Below are positions 35,101 through 44,248 of a stretch of 64,000 nucleotides of DNA, piece by piece. The number at the start of each line of letters is the position of its first letter. Position 1 is the stretch's first letter. The position numbers and the translations under genes were made by a program. The stretch is from Legionella rubrilucens (GTDB lineage Bacteria > Pseudomonadota > Gammaproteobacteria > Legionellales > Legionellaceae), in the NCBI RefSeq assembly GCF_001468125.1, contig NZ_LNYT01000022.1, positions 208,160 to 272,159 of the forward strand, written 5' to 3'. Under the pieces are notes generated by a model that did not search any database, was not told the origin of the DNA, and was given only the letters and a program-made list of their open reading frames with translations.

Positions 35101-37917
35101 ATCACCATCCGGTTTATAACCGATAAGGTAGCTTAGAGGACTGACCAAAGCCGTCAATTGGGTAGCGACACTTCGGCCACCCTGGGCTTCAAAGCCCTCG
35201 GCAAAAAAGGTCAACTGATAAGTTGCCTTGTCAAATCGCTCAAGGTCCAAATTGAATACGGCCATGCCTTCCGCATCCGTTTTGGTCTCCGGCAAATTGT
35301 CTGTAAACACTTTAGCGGGTTTATCAGGATCAAGCAGCGGATCGGCAAACACATAATCTGGGTATTTATCAAAGGCCACGCGTTGCGGGGTCAGTAAAAT
35401 TTTAGCGCTGACGCTGCGCTCAGCCGCAGGAGCGCCGTACAGATTCCAAAGACCCACTTTAGCGCTTAAATCGGCAGGCGACATCCACCCTTCCGAGCGC
35501 GGTTGCGACCATTGCGAGGTGATGCGCATGCGGTCCGGCTGAAACTCAGACACACGGAAATTCACCGAGCCTAAGTAACTGTCAGCCTGGTTATCCTTCA
35601 CGATGTAGAGGTTAACATAATACGGCCCCGTGGGAGAGGTAGCATTGGTTGCGACATCAAAACTCATGTAACCTGACGCATCCAGGGTGAATTTTTTATC
35701 CAGAACGGTCGTGCCACGCGGATCAGTGACCGTGGCCTGGAGGGGTAAACCCGCAGGTTGAGGTTTGGCGAACGTTTGTTTGACAATGACGCCAATGTGC
35801 GCCTCATCCCCCGGACGATAAATGCCGCGATCCGTAAACAGGAAGGCACTGAGACGGTTTTTCTCATCGGCATTGTAAACGCCTCCGACATCATAACGGG
35901 AATAATTCAATTGCCGGCCGGGATTATTGTAGGGGATAAACGAAACATCGCTGCCGAAACTGGCTAAATAAGCCACGGGCTCCCTGTCTTCGATAAAATC
36001 ATTGAGGGGTGGAAAATTGGCGCGACCCTGCGCATCGGTAAAACGCGTTAAGACAGGCAACCCGTTTTTACCCAAAACCGCGACCATGGCATTCACCACG
36101 GGAGTACCCTCGGTAATCGACTGCACAAACACATCATGGGATTTGTCGCTGTTGTCTTTCACAATCAAGCCCAGATCCGTCATCAAAATCAGGCGGCTGT
36201 TTTTGACGTCAAGCGGGGTATTGTTGTTCATATCCCAGCCTGTGGCCTTGAGCAGGAATAAACCCTGCGGTCCCTGACTGTTGATCTCGGTATTGACGTA
36301 CTTACCCAAATCCAGCGCCGTATACTGCTGCCGGCTTAAATCCGAGTTATCGAACTGGCGTATTTCAGAAAAAAGCTGACTGATGTTCTGCTGATTAAAG
36401 CTTTGATTGATGAAATAAGGGTTATTAAAATCCCCTTGTGTCTGCGTCACCAACTGATTGATGTTATCCGGCATAACCCGGGCAATTTCAAATTTAACAG
36501 CAGAAAGCCCGCGCACTGTCACTGACAGTTTTCGCTCGCTGTTTAAGGCCAGCAGAGCCCCTTTATGTAAAAAGCCGATTTCGCGCGGGAATTCCGGCAC
36601 TTTGACAATCACCGCGTAGTCACTGCTTAAGACGAAATCGCCAAAACTCTTGATGCCTTTGTTGAGTTTGACATACAGGTAACGGGGTTCATTCACGGTA
36701 AATTGATAGCTGTGCAGAGTCGAGAAATGATGTGCAGCGGGAATGGTTGTTTTATTAAGCGGAGTAGCCAGCGCCAGGATGTTTGCGGTGACTTCCCCGG
36801 GATTCTGCCACTGATAATTTTTAATCTCGCCTTGTGTACGCGTGGCGGGATAATCCTCCGGCAGCAGGTAGACATGCAGGTATTTGTTCAACTCGGCCTC
36901 ATTAACACCCACGGACGTTTCCAGATTCAGAACCTGTTCCGGTTGATCATTGCTGTTACGTACAATGGCGGCATCCACTTTAACCACTTTAAAGTAACTG
37001 CCCATGTCAGGAAGCAGCACATTCCTGCTGATCGCCGCTGTCGTTTCACTGGATTGACTGGCTGATTTAACCCCGGGACCGATCGACAGTACGAGATAAC
37101 GCGAGATTTCAGGCAGTTGCAGTGTCTCTGAACGCAAATACGCCACGCGGTTGTGTTTGCCATACGTGACCGTGAATTTGTACTGTTGTGCGGCCAGATC
37201 CAGTTTGTCTTTTTTAATGGCTTCCAGGATCAAGCGGGTGTTGTTTTCAAAACTGGACGTATCCACAGGGTAATTAAAGCGCACGGTGGCGACAATCTGT
37301 CGTACACTGGGTTTCACCGGATCCTGATAAAATTTCAATTGGCTGATTTTGACGCTAAACGGTTGGGTTGCAAAACGATAGGTCAGGGTGTCCATCCGGC
37401 TGCTGTCAGCGACAGCGCTTTTATCCAGCGTGACCTGATAGGTTTGACCCGCAGGCCAATCCTGGCTGGGGGTAAAAATCAGACGGTGATCATTTTCCCA
37501 TTTCCAAACCCCCGGGATCTCGGGAGACAGCGTGATGCCTTCAGTAACCTCCTTGCCTATGCGCTTTAAAGGGGCTACCGATTGGCTCATAAACCCGCCA
37601 TCACGGTTTACACCAAAATCAAAAATCACCGGTTCGGGAATTAATTCATCCGCTACGGGCGTTAGTTCAGGCGCTGTGATTTTGGCGGTAATCCATTCAG
37701 GAACCGGGCGGTTTTTATACCATTGATACGCATAGGCGAGCGCCGCCACCAGAATGAGGGCCGAAGCCAACGCACCCACGAATTGCGCTGGTTTTCGGCG
37801 GGCTCGCTGACCTAATTCATGGACCCAGGGCGGAGAACTCCAGCTGATACGACCAACGAGTGATGACAGGACAGAGCCCAGTGCAGCAAAAAAACGTGAA
37901 AAAGGATTGTTATTCAT
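32158..37917 (-). CDS. yfaS: bacterial alpha-2-macroglobulin (YfaS/MagD type)
   Basis: Large periplasmic protease trap, 1919 aa. An N-terminal membrane anchor (about 38-55, FVGALASALILVAALAYAY) is followed by repeated macroglobulin MG domains, a bait region and the thioester motif YGCTEQL near residue 1475, with an alpha-alpha toroid after it. The intact CxEQ shows that the thioester can form. It is divergent from pbpC, the peptidoglycan synthase with which such proteins are usually paired, 127 bases away; the pair is thought to defend and repair the envelope after protease attack. Confidence 0.95.
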   Translation of the reverse strand: MNNNPFSRFFAALGSVLSSLVGRISWSSPPWVHELGQRARRKPAQFVGALASALILVAALAYAYQWYKNRPVPEWITAKITAPELTPVADELIPEPVIFDFGVNRDGGFMSQSVAPLKRIGKEVTEGITLSPEIPGVWKWENDHRLIFTPSQDWPAGQTYQVTLDKSAVADSSRMDTLTYRFATQPFSVKISQLKFYQDPVKPSVRQIVATVRFNYPVDTSSFENNTRLILEAIKKDKLDLAAQQYKFTVTYGKHNRVAYLRSETLQLPEISRYLVLSIGPGVKSASQSSETTAAISRNVLLPDMGSYFKVVKVDAAIVRNSNDQPEQVLNLETSVGVNEAELNKYLHVYLLPEDYPATRTQGEIKNYQWQNPGEVTANILALATPLNKTTIPAAHHFSTLHSYQFTVNEPRYLYVKLNKGIKSFGDFVLSSDYAVIVKVPEFPREIGFLHKGALLALNSERKLSVTVRGLSAVKFEIARVMPDNINQLVTQTQGDFNNPYFINQSFNQQNISQLFSEIRQFDNSDLSRQQYTALDLGKYVNTEINSQGPQGLFLLKATGWDMNNNTPLDVKNSRLILMTDLGLIVKDNSDKSHDVFVQSITEGTPVVNAMVAVLGKNGLPVLTRFTDAQGRANFPPLNDFIEDREPVAYLASFGSDVSFIPYNNPGRQLNYSRYDVGGVYNADEKNRLSAFLFTDRGIYRPGDEAHIGVIVKQTFAKPQPAGLPLQATVTDPRGTTVLDKKFTLDASGYMSFDVATNATSPTGPYYVNLYIVKDNQADSYLGSVNFRVSEFQPDRMRITSQWSQPRSEGWMSPADLSAKVGLWNLYGAPAAERSVSAKILLTPQRVAFDKYPDYVFADPLLDPDKPAKVFTDNLPETKTDAEGMAVFNLDLERFDKATYQLTFFAEGFEAQGGRSVATQLTALVSPLSYLIGYKPDGDLKYIKQNSARQVQFIAIDPQLKPMAVNDLKLNLYSLRPVSTLVKKPDGTYQYQSIVQSTLVSSQPLGIAEQGIQYPLPTNQIGDFSVRVVDKNNTELSQFTFSVVGESQIPLAKNAELTVKLSKEEYNADEDIELQITAPYTGAGLITIERDKVYATQWFKTETTSSVQTIHIPADFEGNGYVNVAFVRDWNSPEIFISPLSYSVIPFKVSHDNHAVKIALNTPQLARPGEPFTIEYQTDKPGKIIVYAVDEGILQVANYQVPDPLSFFFQKRALEVLTQQTVDQILPKFVQERELSTVGGDGGEEFLANHLNPFKRKTDLPVVYWSGIMDADQTLRQVQYQVPDYFSGTLRVMAVAVAEDAVGGATKESQVRGHFVINPNVPTFVAPGDEFEVTASIANNIKDSGEAAAIDVVLTASPGLEIIGDAKTTLTIGEGKEKTVSYKLRAKSVLGSASVTFVTSAGDKSSKMAATLSIRPPTAFLTSVTSGSATSETKSLALDRNLYPEYRHVEAAMSSSPLILVTGLERYLNDYPYGCTEQLTSKALPLLAMGKQPWFNSSAASITDRLTTTFQMLGQRQMTSGGFSYWPGMIANDSDRFVSVYAMHFITEAKAQGYNIPNELYYAGMAFLKELAAQNPRNLEDARLQAYAIYLLTRNEVVTTNYLTNLQLYLEKEQVKVWREDILGAYIAASYQLLKSEDEAQQLIGRYKAPVDASSADFYSKSIANAQYLYLVASHFPDRLGKMTDQYVIPLVSAMNNGEINTLLAGYSSLALGAYAQAVEADGSGSFSMTETLADNTSKALPASNPVFQKALLESGVKEITFNNPGKQSIFYQLIQAGFDQQAPTEALKQGIEIDREYRNLDGDVIDAIALGKEMEVHIQVRALDDRYLNNVAIVDLLPGGFEVVRDSVNAKYLDYADVREDRVIFFTGLGSEATEIVYRIKAINNGEYIVPPVYAQAMYQPNVQAYSAAGKLSVTAEE

Positions 37918-38044
37918 GTTGGGTCCAATGAAAGGGTGGCACTTAATAATTCAATCTGCTTGAGGTAGTCAAAGTCCATTTTTTATCTTTTTTAGCGAAT
38001 TGGCAGGAAAAAAATAACCTCCCCGCGTACGGTTGCGTTATAGT

Positions 38045-40354
38045 ATGGCTATGAAATTCCTCAGACCCTCTAGAATAATATTTGTTTTGCTTTTTGTCAG
38101 TGGATCGGCTGCTTATTTTTTCATTCCAAAACCGCCGCTGCTTGCGGGAGTCGATTATTCGCGGGCTTACTTCGATGAACAGGGGCAACTCTTACGGCTC
38201 AGTTTAAGTCATGACGACCAATACCGACTCTACACCCCCCTGTCGGCCATTGCATCACCCTTGATTGAAGCGACGCTGCTGCAGGAAGATCAATACTTTT
38301 ATCAGCACCCGGGAATCAACCCGTTTGCCCTTTGCAAAGCCATCTGGCAGACGTATGTGATGAGAACACGGCGACTGGGGGCATCAACCATTACCATGCA
38401 GCTTGCGCGCATCCGCTTTCACTTAAACTCCAAAACGGTTTCAGGCAAGCTGATGCAGATAGCCCGCGCGTTACAGCTTGAACGGCATTACAGCAAAAAC
38501 GAGATTCTTGAGGCCTATTTAAATCTCGCACCCTACGGCAATAACATCGAGGGAGCGGGGGCTGCGAGCCTGATTTACTTTAACAAACCGGCAAAGCAGT
38601 TAACGCTGCCTGAAGCATTGACGCTCAGCGTAATTCCACAAAACCCCACACACCGTACCCCTGATAATCGGCAGTTGCAAAGTATCCGTAACAAATTGTT
38701 CAACCGCTGGCTTAGCCTGCACCCGCAAGACAACACTTTCAAGGGAACCATGAGCCTGCCTCTATCGATGCGCAGTATCCGCCAGATGCCTTTCTCAGCG
38801 CCTCATTTTGTTAATTCACTGACAAGAAGCCACCCCCTGCCCACCACTGTCACGACCACGCTGGATAGCCGTCTTCAGCACATTGCCGAGCGTGTCCTGC
38901 ATCACTACTTAACTCGAACCAAACGGTTAGGCGTGGACAATGCCGCCCTGCTGCTGGTTGACACGCGCAATATGGGCATTAAAGCCATGGTCGGTTCGGC
39001 TGATTTTTTTAATCAGCACATTGGCGGGCAAATCAATGGTACGGACATTAAACGCTCGCCGGGCTCCACCTTGAAACCCTTTATTTATGCTCTGGCTCTG
39101 GATCAGGGCTTAATCCATCCAGCCACTGTGCTGAAGGATGTTCCCCACCGGTTTGGCGCCTATAACCCTGAAAATTTTGATTATGATTTCATGGGCCCGA
39201 TCAAAGCCAGAGACGCCCTGGTCTTAAGCCGCAATATCCCTGCCATTGCCTTGGCCAACCAGCTCAGTCATCCTGATTTGCATCAATTACTGGTAGAAGC
39301 CCAGGTCACTCAACTCAAGCCCGCCTCCTATTATGGACTGGCGCTCAGTCTGGGCGGTGCGGAATTGACGATGAAAGAACTGACCTCCCTGTATGCCATG
39401 CTGGCCAATGAAGGGGTGTGGCATGAATTACGTGCACAGGTTGATGAAGGGCGGGATGCTGGCAAACGCCTGTTAAGTCCGGAAGCCAGTTTTCTGGTTT
39501 TGGATATGCTGACGCAGATGCCAGGACCTGGCGTATCCCACCCTTTTAGTCAGGATAAGCTTAAAATGGCCTGGAAAACCGGTACCTCCTCTGGTTTTCG
39601 TGATGCCTGGACCGTCGGTGTTTTTGGACCCTATGTGCTGACCGTGTGGGTTGGTAATTTTAACAACAAAGGCAACCCGGCCTTCGTCGGCAAAGACATC
39701 GCGGCCCCTTTGTTCTTTGAAGTAGCGGAAGCGATTCGACAGGAATACGGTCCTCTGCCCAATCGGCCCCAATACCCTCAAACCATGAATTTACGGCAGA
39801 TTGAAGTCTGTAAGGCGTCAGGCATGTTGCCAACCCGCTATTGCAAAGAGACGGAGCGTACCTGGTTTATCCCCGGCAAATCGCCCATAAAAAGCGATAC
39901 CATCTACCGGGAAGTGGCCATTGATAGCCGCACCGGATTAAGAACCTGCCATTTTAATGAGTACACTCATTTCGAAGTGTACGAATTCTGGCCGTCTGAT
40001 CTGCTTAAGATTTTTAAAAAAGCCGGGATTCAACGACGCTCTCCCCCGGTCTACGAACCGGGTTGCGAACGCATCAGCAGTTCAGGCCTGCCGCCGCAGA
40101 TCACCTCGCCCCAGCGTGAACTGCGTTACATGATTCAGGCGCACGCTGCGCAAACCACCAGAATCCCTTTAAGTGCGGTGACCGATGCCGATGTGACCAC
40201 CCTCTACTGGTTTATTAATGACACTTATCTTACCAGGACATCCCGCGATGAAACCTATTGGTGGCAGGCAAAGCCCGGGCACTTTATTGTGCGCGTGGTG
40301 GACGATCACGGGCTGTCTCATGCGCAGGATATAACCATCTCCGTTACCGATTGA
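38045..40354 (+). CDS. pbpC: penicillin-binding protein 1C
   Basis: Bifunctional peptidoglycan glycosyltransferase/transpeptidase, inner-membrane anchored by residues ~9-25. GT51 motif EDQYFYQHPG (near 72) and ATNITMQLAR-like region, then transpeptidase motifs SPGSTLKP (SxxK near 340), SRN (near 394) and KTGTSSG (near 511), and a C-terminal BiPBP_C domain. Start at the ATG at 38045 or 38051; neither has a clear ribosome site. Divergent from yfaS. Confidence 0.94.
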   Translation: MAMKFLRPSRIIFVLLFVSGSAAYFFIPKPPLLAGVDYSRAYFDEQGQLLRLSLSHDDQYRLYTPLSAIASPLIEATLLQEDQYFYQHPGINPFALCKAIWQTYVMRTRRLGASTITMQLARIRFHLNSKTVSGKLMQIARALQLERHYSKNEILEAYLNLAPYGNNIEGAGAASLIYFNKPAKQLTLPEALTLSVIPQNPTHRTPDNRQLQSIRNKLFNRWLSLHPQDNTFKGTMSLPLSMRSIRQMPFSAPHFVNSLTRSHPLPTTVTTTLDSRLQHIAERVLHHYLTRTKRLGVDNAALLLVDTRNMGIKAMVGSADFFNQHIGGQINGTDIKRSPGSTLKPFIYALALDQGLIHPATVLKDVPHRFGAYNPENFDYDFMGPIKARDALVLSRNIPAIALANQLSHPDLHQLLVEAQVTQLKPASYYGLALSLGGAELTMKELTSLYAMLANEGVWHELRAQVDEGRDAGKRLLSPEASFLVLDMLTQMPGPGVSHPFSQDKLKMAWKTGTSSGFRDAWTVGVFGPYVLTVWVGNFNNKGNPAFVGKDIAAPLFFEVAEAIRQEYGPLPNRPQYPQTMNLRQIEVCKASGMLPTRYCKETERTWFIPGKSPIKSDTIYREVAIDSRTGLRTCHFNEYTHFEVYEFWPSDLLKIFKKAGIQRRSPPVYEPGCERISSSGLPPQITSPQRELRYMIQAHAAQTTRIPLSAVTDADVTTLYWFINDTYLTRTSRDETYWWQAKPGHFIVRVVDDHGLSHAQDITISVTD

Positions 40355-40363
40355 TACGTTTGA

Positions 40364-40409
40364 TCAAAAAAAACAGCACTTGTTTGTGCTATGTTTTGAT
40401 TATTGCCGA
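40364..40409 (+). terminator. hairpin after pbpC
   Basis: ATCAAAA / TTTTGAT outer arms with AGCAC-ttgttt-GTGCT inside, ten bases after the pbpC stop. It may end the pbpC transcript; it also lies in the leader of the 820-residue gene. Confidence 0.4.
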
Positions 40410-40423
40410 TAACGAGCTGCCCC

Positions 40424-42883
40424 ATGAAGCCCTCGCTTTCTGAGTATTATCAATACGTCTTAGCCGGTCATGCCCGCATTGATCTTTCCCAGGTGCCCCC
40501 TGCCAAGCAGGCACAGCGCAGGCATTTCATTATTGCCTGCATTAAAGAAAAATTTCAGGCCATTATCGAGGATGGCGATTTGTCTCTGCATTTCAGACGG
40601 ATGCTCCGCCAGACAGGCTCCGAACTTGAAGAGGTATTGTATGGCAATCAGGAAGACCCATTGGGCCCTGCCATGCCCGGGTATGAAATACCGGATGATG
40701 AGACAATTTTTGCCCTTTTTCAGCCGCTGAATGCCCGTTATCATTTTTTTAAACGTGACGATGACGAAACAGTTCAGCAATTCAAACTTTTTTTCAAAAT
40801 AGGCAAAATGGTTAACCTTTACCTCGAAAAAAGCGGGGCAGACGATGGGGCGATCGGTTTACAGGCTTACAAGATGCTTGTCTGGCATGGGTTTACTCCG
40901 GGCCGCAACCCGTTTGCCCGCATAGAAAGCCATGTCAGCACGCATGGTGCATCACTTGAAAAGCCCTTGTCCGACAGCCTTAAGCCTGATTTGCCAATCA
41001 ACGATCCACCCATTAAAAAATTTGAGCAATGGCGCAAACTCATTGCACTGCATGGTCAAATAGCCATCATGCTTTTACAACAGGCCCAGCCCATAGAACA
41101 GGGCTTAAAGAAAAACAGATTGACATTGACGTCTGCCCTGCAACAAGCTGCGGCTTTGCGTTATGGACGCGCCAGAGAATACCCGGAACTCGCCACTCTC
41201 TGTTACCTATACAATCGTCCGCAAAGCCTGTTTGATCAATGCCTGGCACTCAGGCCGCTCATTAAAACCCGCGACAGACTGCCTGACCTTGTTATTGAAG
41301 GCCGGGATTTTGGTTACAAAGGCTATAGTCTCGTAAAAATGCCTGCGAATGATCCTAACGCATACCTGCTTGGTGAAATCACCCACTGCTGCCAATCCAT
41401 GGGGGCAGCCAGTGAATCCATTGTCCGTGACGGTTTGCTTTTTGAAAACAATGGTTTTCTGGTTCTGCTTAAAGAAAAGAAGCCTGGTGCAGGTCCTCCT
41501 CGCGATCTGCAAGGAGCGATCCGTTACTCCGATTATGAGATTGTCGCGCATGGTTACCTGTGGAATTCCGCCTCAGGACTGGTGCTGGACTCCTTCGAAA
41601 GCCTTCGAGCCGCCGATGAACCCGCCGGCATCGCTCTGTTGCAGCAATACGGTCGAGCCGTGTTGCAGGAATACCCGCAATACCGCCTTTTTTTACTTGG
41701 TGCCGGGGGTAAAACACCGGCAGCCTTAGTGCATGAGGCCAACCTGCCGTTGCTGTTTTTAACCGATCCCATGCTTGAAGGAAAACAACACCTGGATTCG
41801 TTCCTGCAATTTGTTTTGGCCGAACGTGATCTTGACGAACGCCGCGACGCGCTAAGGCGTCGCCTTTCTGACAATAAGCTGGGATGGGATCCAGATGATC
41901 TTGCCCGATTAATTGCTGTTGACTCGCTGTATACTGACAGTCAATTTGACAGCATTGAATCCACATTGTTTGATGAGAATGCCTGCCAAATAATCCGCTC
42001 GTTTGAGGCAGAAAATCCCGAAAAATTTTCACGTTTTTTTCTAAAAAAACCCGATGTTTTTTTAGGCCTTCTCTACGCGCTCAAACGGAGGAATCTGACA
42101 GAGGACCATGCCCTGTGCTGTCAAGCACTCGCTTTCACCAAAATAACCGCCATTCATACCCTTAAACTTCTGCAACAACTGCCGTCTCTCGATAAAACCA
42201 TTTTCAAGCGGCTTTTTTCATCAGAAGCAGAGTTTAAAAAAATATCAACGATGAGCCATTTCCTGGCTGGCTGGAATGCACTGAACCAGTCCACTTTCAC
42301 TTTACTTCTGAATGCTCAAACAGTCGCATCCAGACTTAATCTTCAGGATAAAATTCAGCGTTTGTCCAAAAAAAATCATGTGGTTAGTGATGATTTTTTA
42401 GCCCTTGTGAATTTATCGCCCAAACAGCAGCAGGAGACACTGGAACACTTGTGTTTATTGAGTGAAATGGGTTTATTTACCCCGCCCATCCGGTATTGTC
42501 TGTTGACTGATCCTGCTCACGGCAATACCTTGCTGCTTTTATTATCGCGCTTAAACCCTCTCCATGATCAGTTCACTGAGAGTGACTACACCTTCATTCA
42601 ACAACATATCGATGAGTTGCCGGCCTTGCAGGTGGCAGCGGATTTTCTGATCGATAAAAATCAATTAACGCTCTCTGCCTGGCGAGCCTTGATTCCTGTC
42701 CTGATGAAAAGAAAATCAAGTACGGATCAGTTAAAACAATGGTTGGAGCACTATTGGGAGAAAGAAACCCCTGCTGTCGCCACCGTATCAGGAAAACACG
42801 GTCTGTTTATGAGTAAAACCCCTGCGTTCAATGATCAGGAAATTGACGCAGCCGTAGGCCGAAGTTCTCCGCCCCCCGCATGA
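40424..42883 (+). CDS. 819-residue orphan protein with a Cys/His cassette; candidate effector
   Basis: No family recognised with confidence. Residues 1-250 are helical. In the centre (about 295-395) an alpha/beta cassette stands out: YLLGEITHCCQSMG (near 320), NGFLVLL (near 345), a short linker, then VAHGYLWNSAS and LVLDSFES (near 375-393). The order ligand or catalytic Cys/His, central strands, and a W-x-N/S...D-x-x-E end resembles small-molecule or acyltransferase-like domains in phage and Legionella proteins, but I cannot assign it. The C-terminal 400 residues are helical and HEAT-like. No signal peptide. ATG 40424 has only a weak ribosome site. Confidence 0.65.
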   Translation: MKPSLSEYYQYVLAGHARIDLSQVPPAKQAQRRHFIIACIKEKFQAIIEDGDLSLHFRRMLRQTGSELEEVLYGNQEDPLGPAMPGYEIPDDETIFALFQPLNARYHFFKRDDDETVQQFKLFFKIGKMVNLYLEKSGADDGAIGLQAYKMLVWHGFTPGRNPFARIESHVSTHGASLEKPLSDSLKPDLPINDPPIKKFEQWRKLIALHGQIAIMLLQQAQPIEQGLKKNRLTLTSALQQAAALRYGRAREYPELATLCYLYNRPQSLFDQCLALRPLIKTRDRLPDLVIEGRDFGYKGYSLVKMPANDPNAYLLGEITHCCQSMGAASESIVRDGLLFENNGFLVLLKEKKPGAGPPRDLQGAIRYSDYEIVAHGYLWNSASGLVLDSFESLRAADEPAGIALLQQYGRAVLQEYPQYRLFLLGAGGKTPAALVHEANLPLLFLTDPMLEGKQHLDSFLQFVLAERDLDERRDALRRRLSDNKLGWDPDDLARLIAVDSLYTDSQFDSIESTLFDENACQIIRSFEAENPEKFSRFFLKKPDVFLGLLYALKRRNLTEDHALCCQALAFTKITAIHTLKLLQQLPSLDKTIFKRLFSSEAEFKKISTMSHFLAGWNALNQSTFTLLLNAQTVASRLNLQDKIQRLSKKNHVVSDDFLALVNLSPKQQQETLEHLCLLSEMGLFTPPIRYCLLTDPAHGNTLLLLLSRLNPLHDQFTESDYTFIQQHIDELPALQVAADFLIDKNQLTLSAWRALIPVLMKRKSSTDQLKQWLEHYWEKETPAVATVSGKHGLFMSKTPAFNDQEIDAAVGRSSPPPA

Positions 42884-43005
42884 AAATGAAATAATTGAAT
42901 ACAAACAATGTGATAAAAAAAATCCTTCCATTATTGGAAATATTAAAAAACAGGGACTACTATTAATTTTGCTGTCTTTATTAATTAATCCATAAGGAAA
43001 TGAAA

Positions 43006-43272
43006 ATGACACAAAGAAACGATCAGGGACATCATGGCCAACAAAAAATTAACTCCGCATCAGACAATGCCCGATTCCACCCGAATCATGATAAAAATAA
43101 TGCGGACAAATCAGAAAAACGCCACGACTCAAACCTCTCTCGAACCGCTCGTGACAGCAAAGAAAGAACTGACATTCGAGACAGTAAAAAGCAAGAAAAT
43201 CAATCTTATAGCCGCAATGAAGCGTCTCAAAGAAATGTTAATTCACGCCAAAACAACACTCCAAGAAACTAG
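43006..43272 (+). CDS. small charged, disordered protein
   Basis: 88 aa, rich in Asn, Arg, Lys, Asp, Ser, Gln and His, with no hydrophobic residues to speak of. AAGGA lies 7 bases upstream of ATG 43006. A second open frame (43034-43297, 87 codons) overlaps it; that one lacks its own ribosome site, so I prefer this frame. Composition resembles the gene at 26007. A terminator follows directly. Confidence 0.5.
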   Translation: MTQRNDQGHHGQQKINSASDNARFHPNHDKNNADKSEKRHDSNLSRTARDSKERTDIRDSKKQENQSYSRNEASQRNVNSRQNNTPRN

Positions 43273-43280
43273 GAAAAAAA

Positions 43281-43310
43281 TATCGCCAGAATATTAATTT
43301 CTGGCGATAA
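43281..43310 (+). terminator. terminator after the gene at 43006
   Basis: TATCGCCAGAA-tattaat-TTCTGGCGATA, a perfect 11-bp stem, followed by ACTTTATTCGTTTATTTTTT. Confidence 0.75.
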
Positions 43311-43393
43311 CTTTATTCGTTTATTTTTTAAATTAAAAACAAACATCTACTTGATATATATAGCTAAATTTTTTGCCAAAAGGCGTGCAATGG

Positions 43394-43404
43394 TCTAATC
43401 TTAA
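43394..43404 (+). promoter_or_regulatory. possible sigma-S-type -10 upstream of the BON gene
   Basis: TCTAATCTTAA matches 9 of 11 positions of the extended sigma-S -10 (KCTAYRCTTAA). It lies 185 bases before the ATG at 43589, so a long leader would follow. Confidence 0.25.
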
Positions 43405-43588
43405 GACAAGCCATATTTTTTATGGATTAAATATAAATCCTGATAGATTAAAATTAAAGCGGTTTTATAGTTGGATATGGCTCTCTGTTTTAATTGAAGC
43501 ACAATAGGGAATGATGCTTCTTTTAATCTCTGATTTATTAATACCGCTATTGCATAAAATTGGGAATTCATTAATAGAGGTAGATATC

Positions 43589-44197
43589 ATGGATAGATTA
43601 CGTTTGAAAGCAACAACCCTTCTTATTCTGGGCGGTCTGTCGTTCAGTCCCTTAGTCAGCGCTAATGCCGTACCGGCTGACGCGACGACCTCAACCACAA
43701 CGCCTGCAACCACAACGACGACGGAAGGCACGGCAACCGTGAAAACCAGCGATGCTGACTTCAAACATGCCGTCGAAGCCGCTTTGGCCCAATACCCTGA
43801 TGTCAAGGTCACTGTGACTAATGGGATTGTTTATTTGGACGGGCAGTTAGCCTCCGATACCGATTATGAAAAAGTGGTTATGCTTACCGAATCCGTGGAA
43901 GGGATTGGCGATGTCAATGCCGATAACCTGACCGTAAAAGACAGCCGTGCTCCATTGGCAGACACCTACATCACCGCCAAGGTGAAAGCGGCCATCTTAA
44001 AATCGGACATCATGGGAAGAGACATCCCCAGTTGGTCTGTGAGCGTTGAAACCAAAGACGGAAAAGTCATTTTATCCGGTGAGGTCGCTTCCGCCCAGCA
44101 GAAGCAAGCCATTATGACTGTCGTTAACTCAGTCAAAGGTGTGAAAGGGGTTGACGATCAGCTAACGCTTTCCGGGGATGATTCATTAACTGAATAA
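43589..44197 (+). CDS. periplasmic protein with two BON domains (OsmY-like)
   Basis: 202 aa. Signal peptide (ATTLLILGGLSFSPLVSANA), a Thr-rich linker, then two BON domains (about 55-120 and 128-195) with the V-x-V-x-x-G-x-V-x-L-x-G pattern twice (VKVTVTNGIVYLDG; SVETKDGKVILSG). BON proteins bind membranes or lipids; OsmY is a periplasmic stress chaperone. AGAGG 8 bases upstream supports ATG 43589. First of a set of envelope genes to 45417. Confidence 0.9.
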   Translation: MDRLRLKATTLLILGGLSFSPLVSANAVPADATTSTTTPATTTTTEGTATVKTSDADFKHAVEAALAQYPDVKVTVTNGIVYLDGQLASDTDYEKVVMLTESVEGIGDVNADNLTVKDSRAPLADTYITAKVKAAILKSDIMGRDIPSWSVSVETKDGKVILSGEVASAQQKQAIMTVVNSVKGVKGVDDQLTLSGDDSLTE

Positions 44198-44215
44198 CAG
44201 CCGTTATTCAGTTAA
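44186..44215 (+). repeat. 13-bp perfect hairpin over the BON stop codon
   Basis: TTAACTGAATAAC-agcc-GTTATTCAGTTAA overlaps the stop at 44195-44197. There is no T tract after it, so it may protect or process the transcript between this gene and the next rather than end it. Confidence 0.5.
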
Positions 44216-44248
44216 CCCGGAGTAAACGGAAGTACAAGGAGAATCATT

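Larger units (their letters stand above)
43273..43588. other. 316-base AT-rich intergenic region
   Basis: Holds the terminator at 43281-43310 and, at 43394-43404, TCTAATCTTAA, which resembles a sigma-S -10. An imperfect GAAGCA / TGCTTC inverted repeat lies near 43496-43519. No credible gene is seen. Confidence 0.5.

Noticed and set aside
32158-37917. Many open frames opposite and within yfaS
   Set aside because: They have no ribosome sites and no family features; yfaS itself has clear domains and explains the region.
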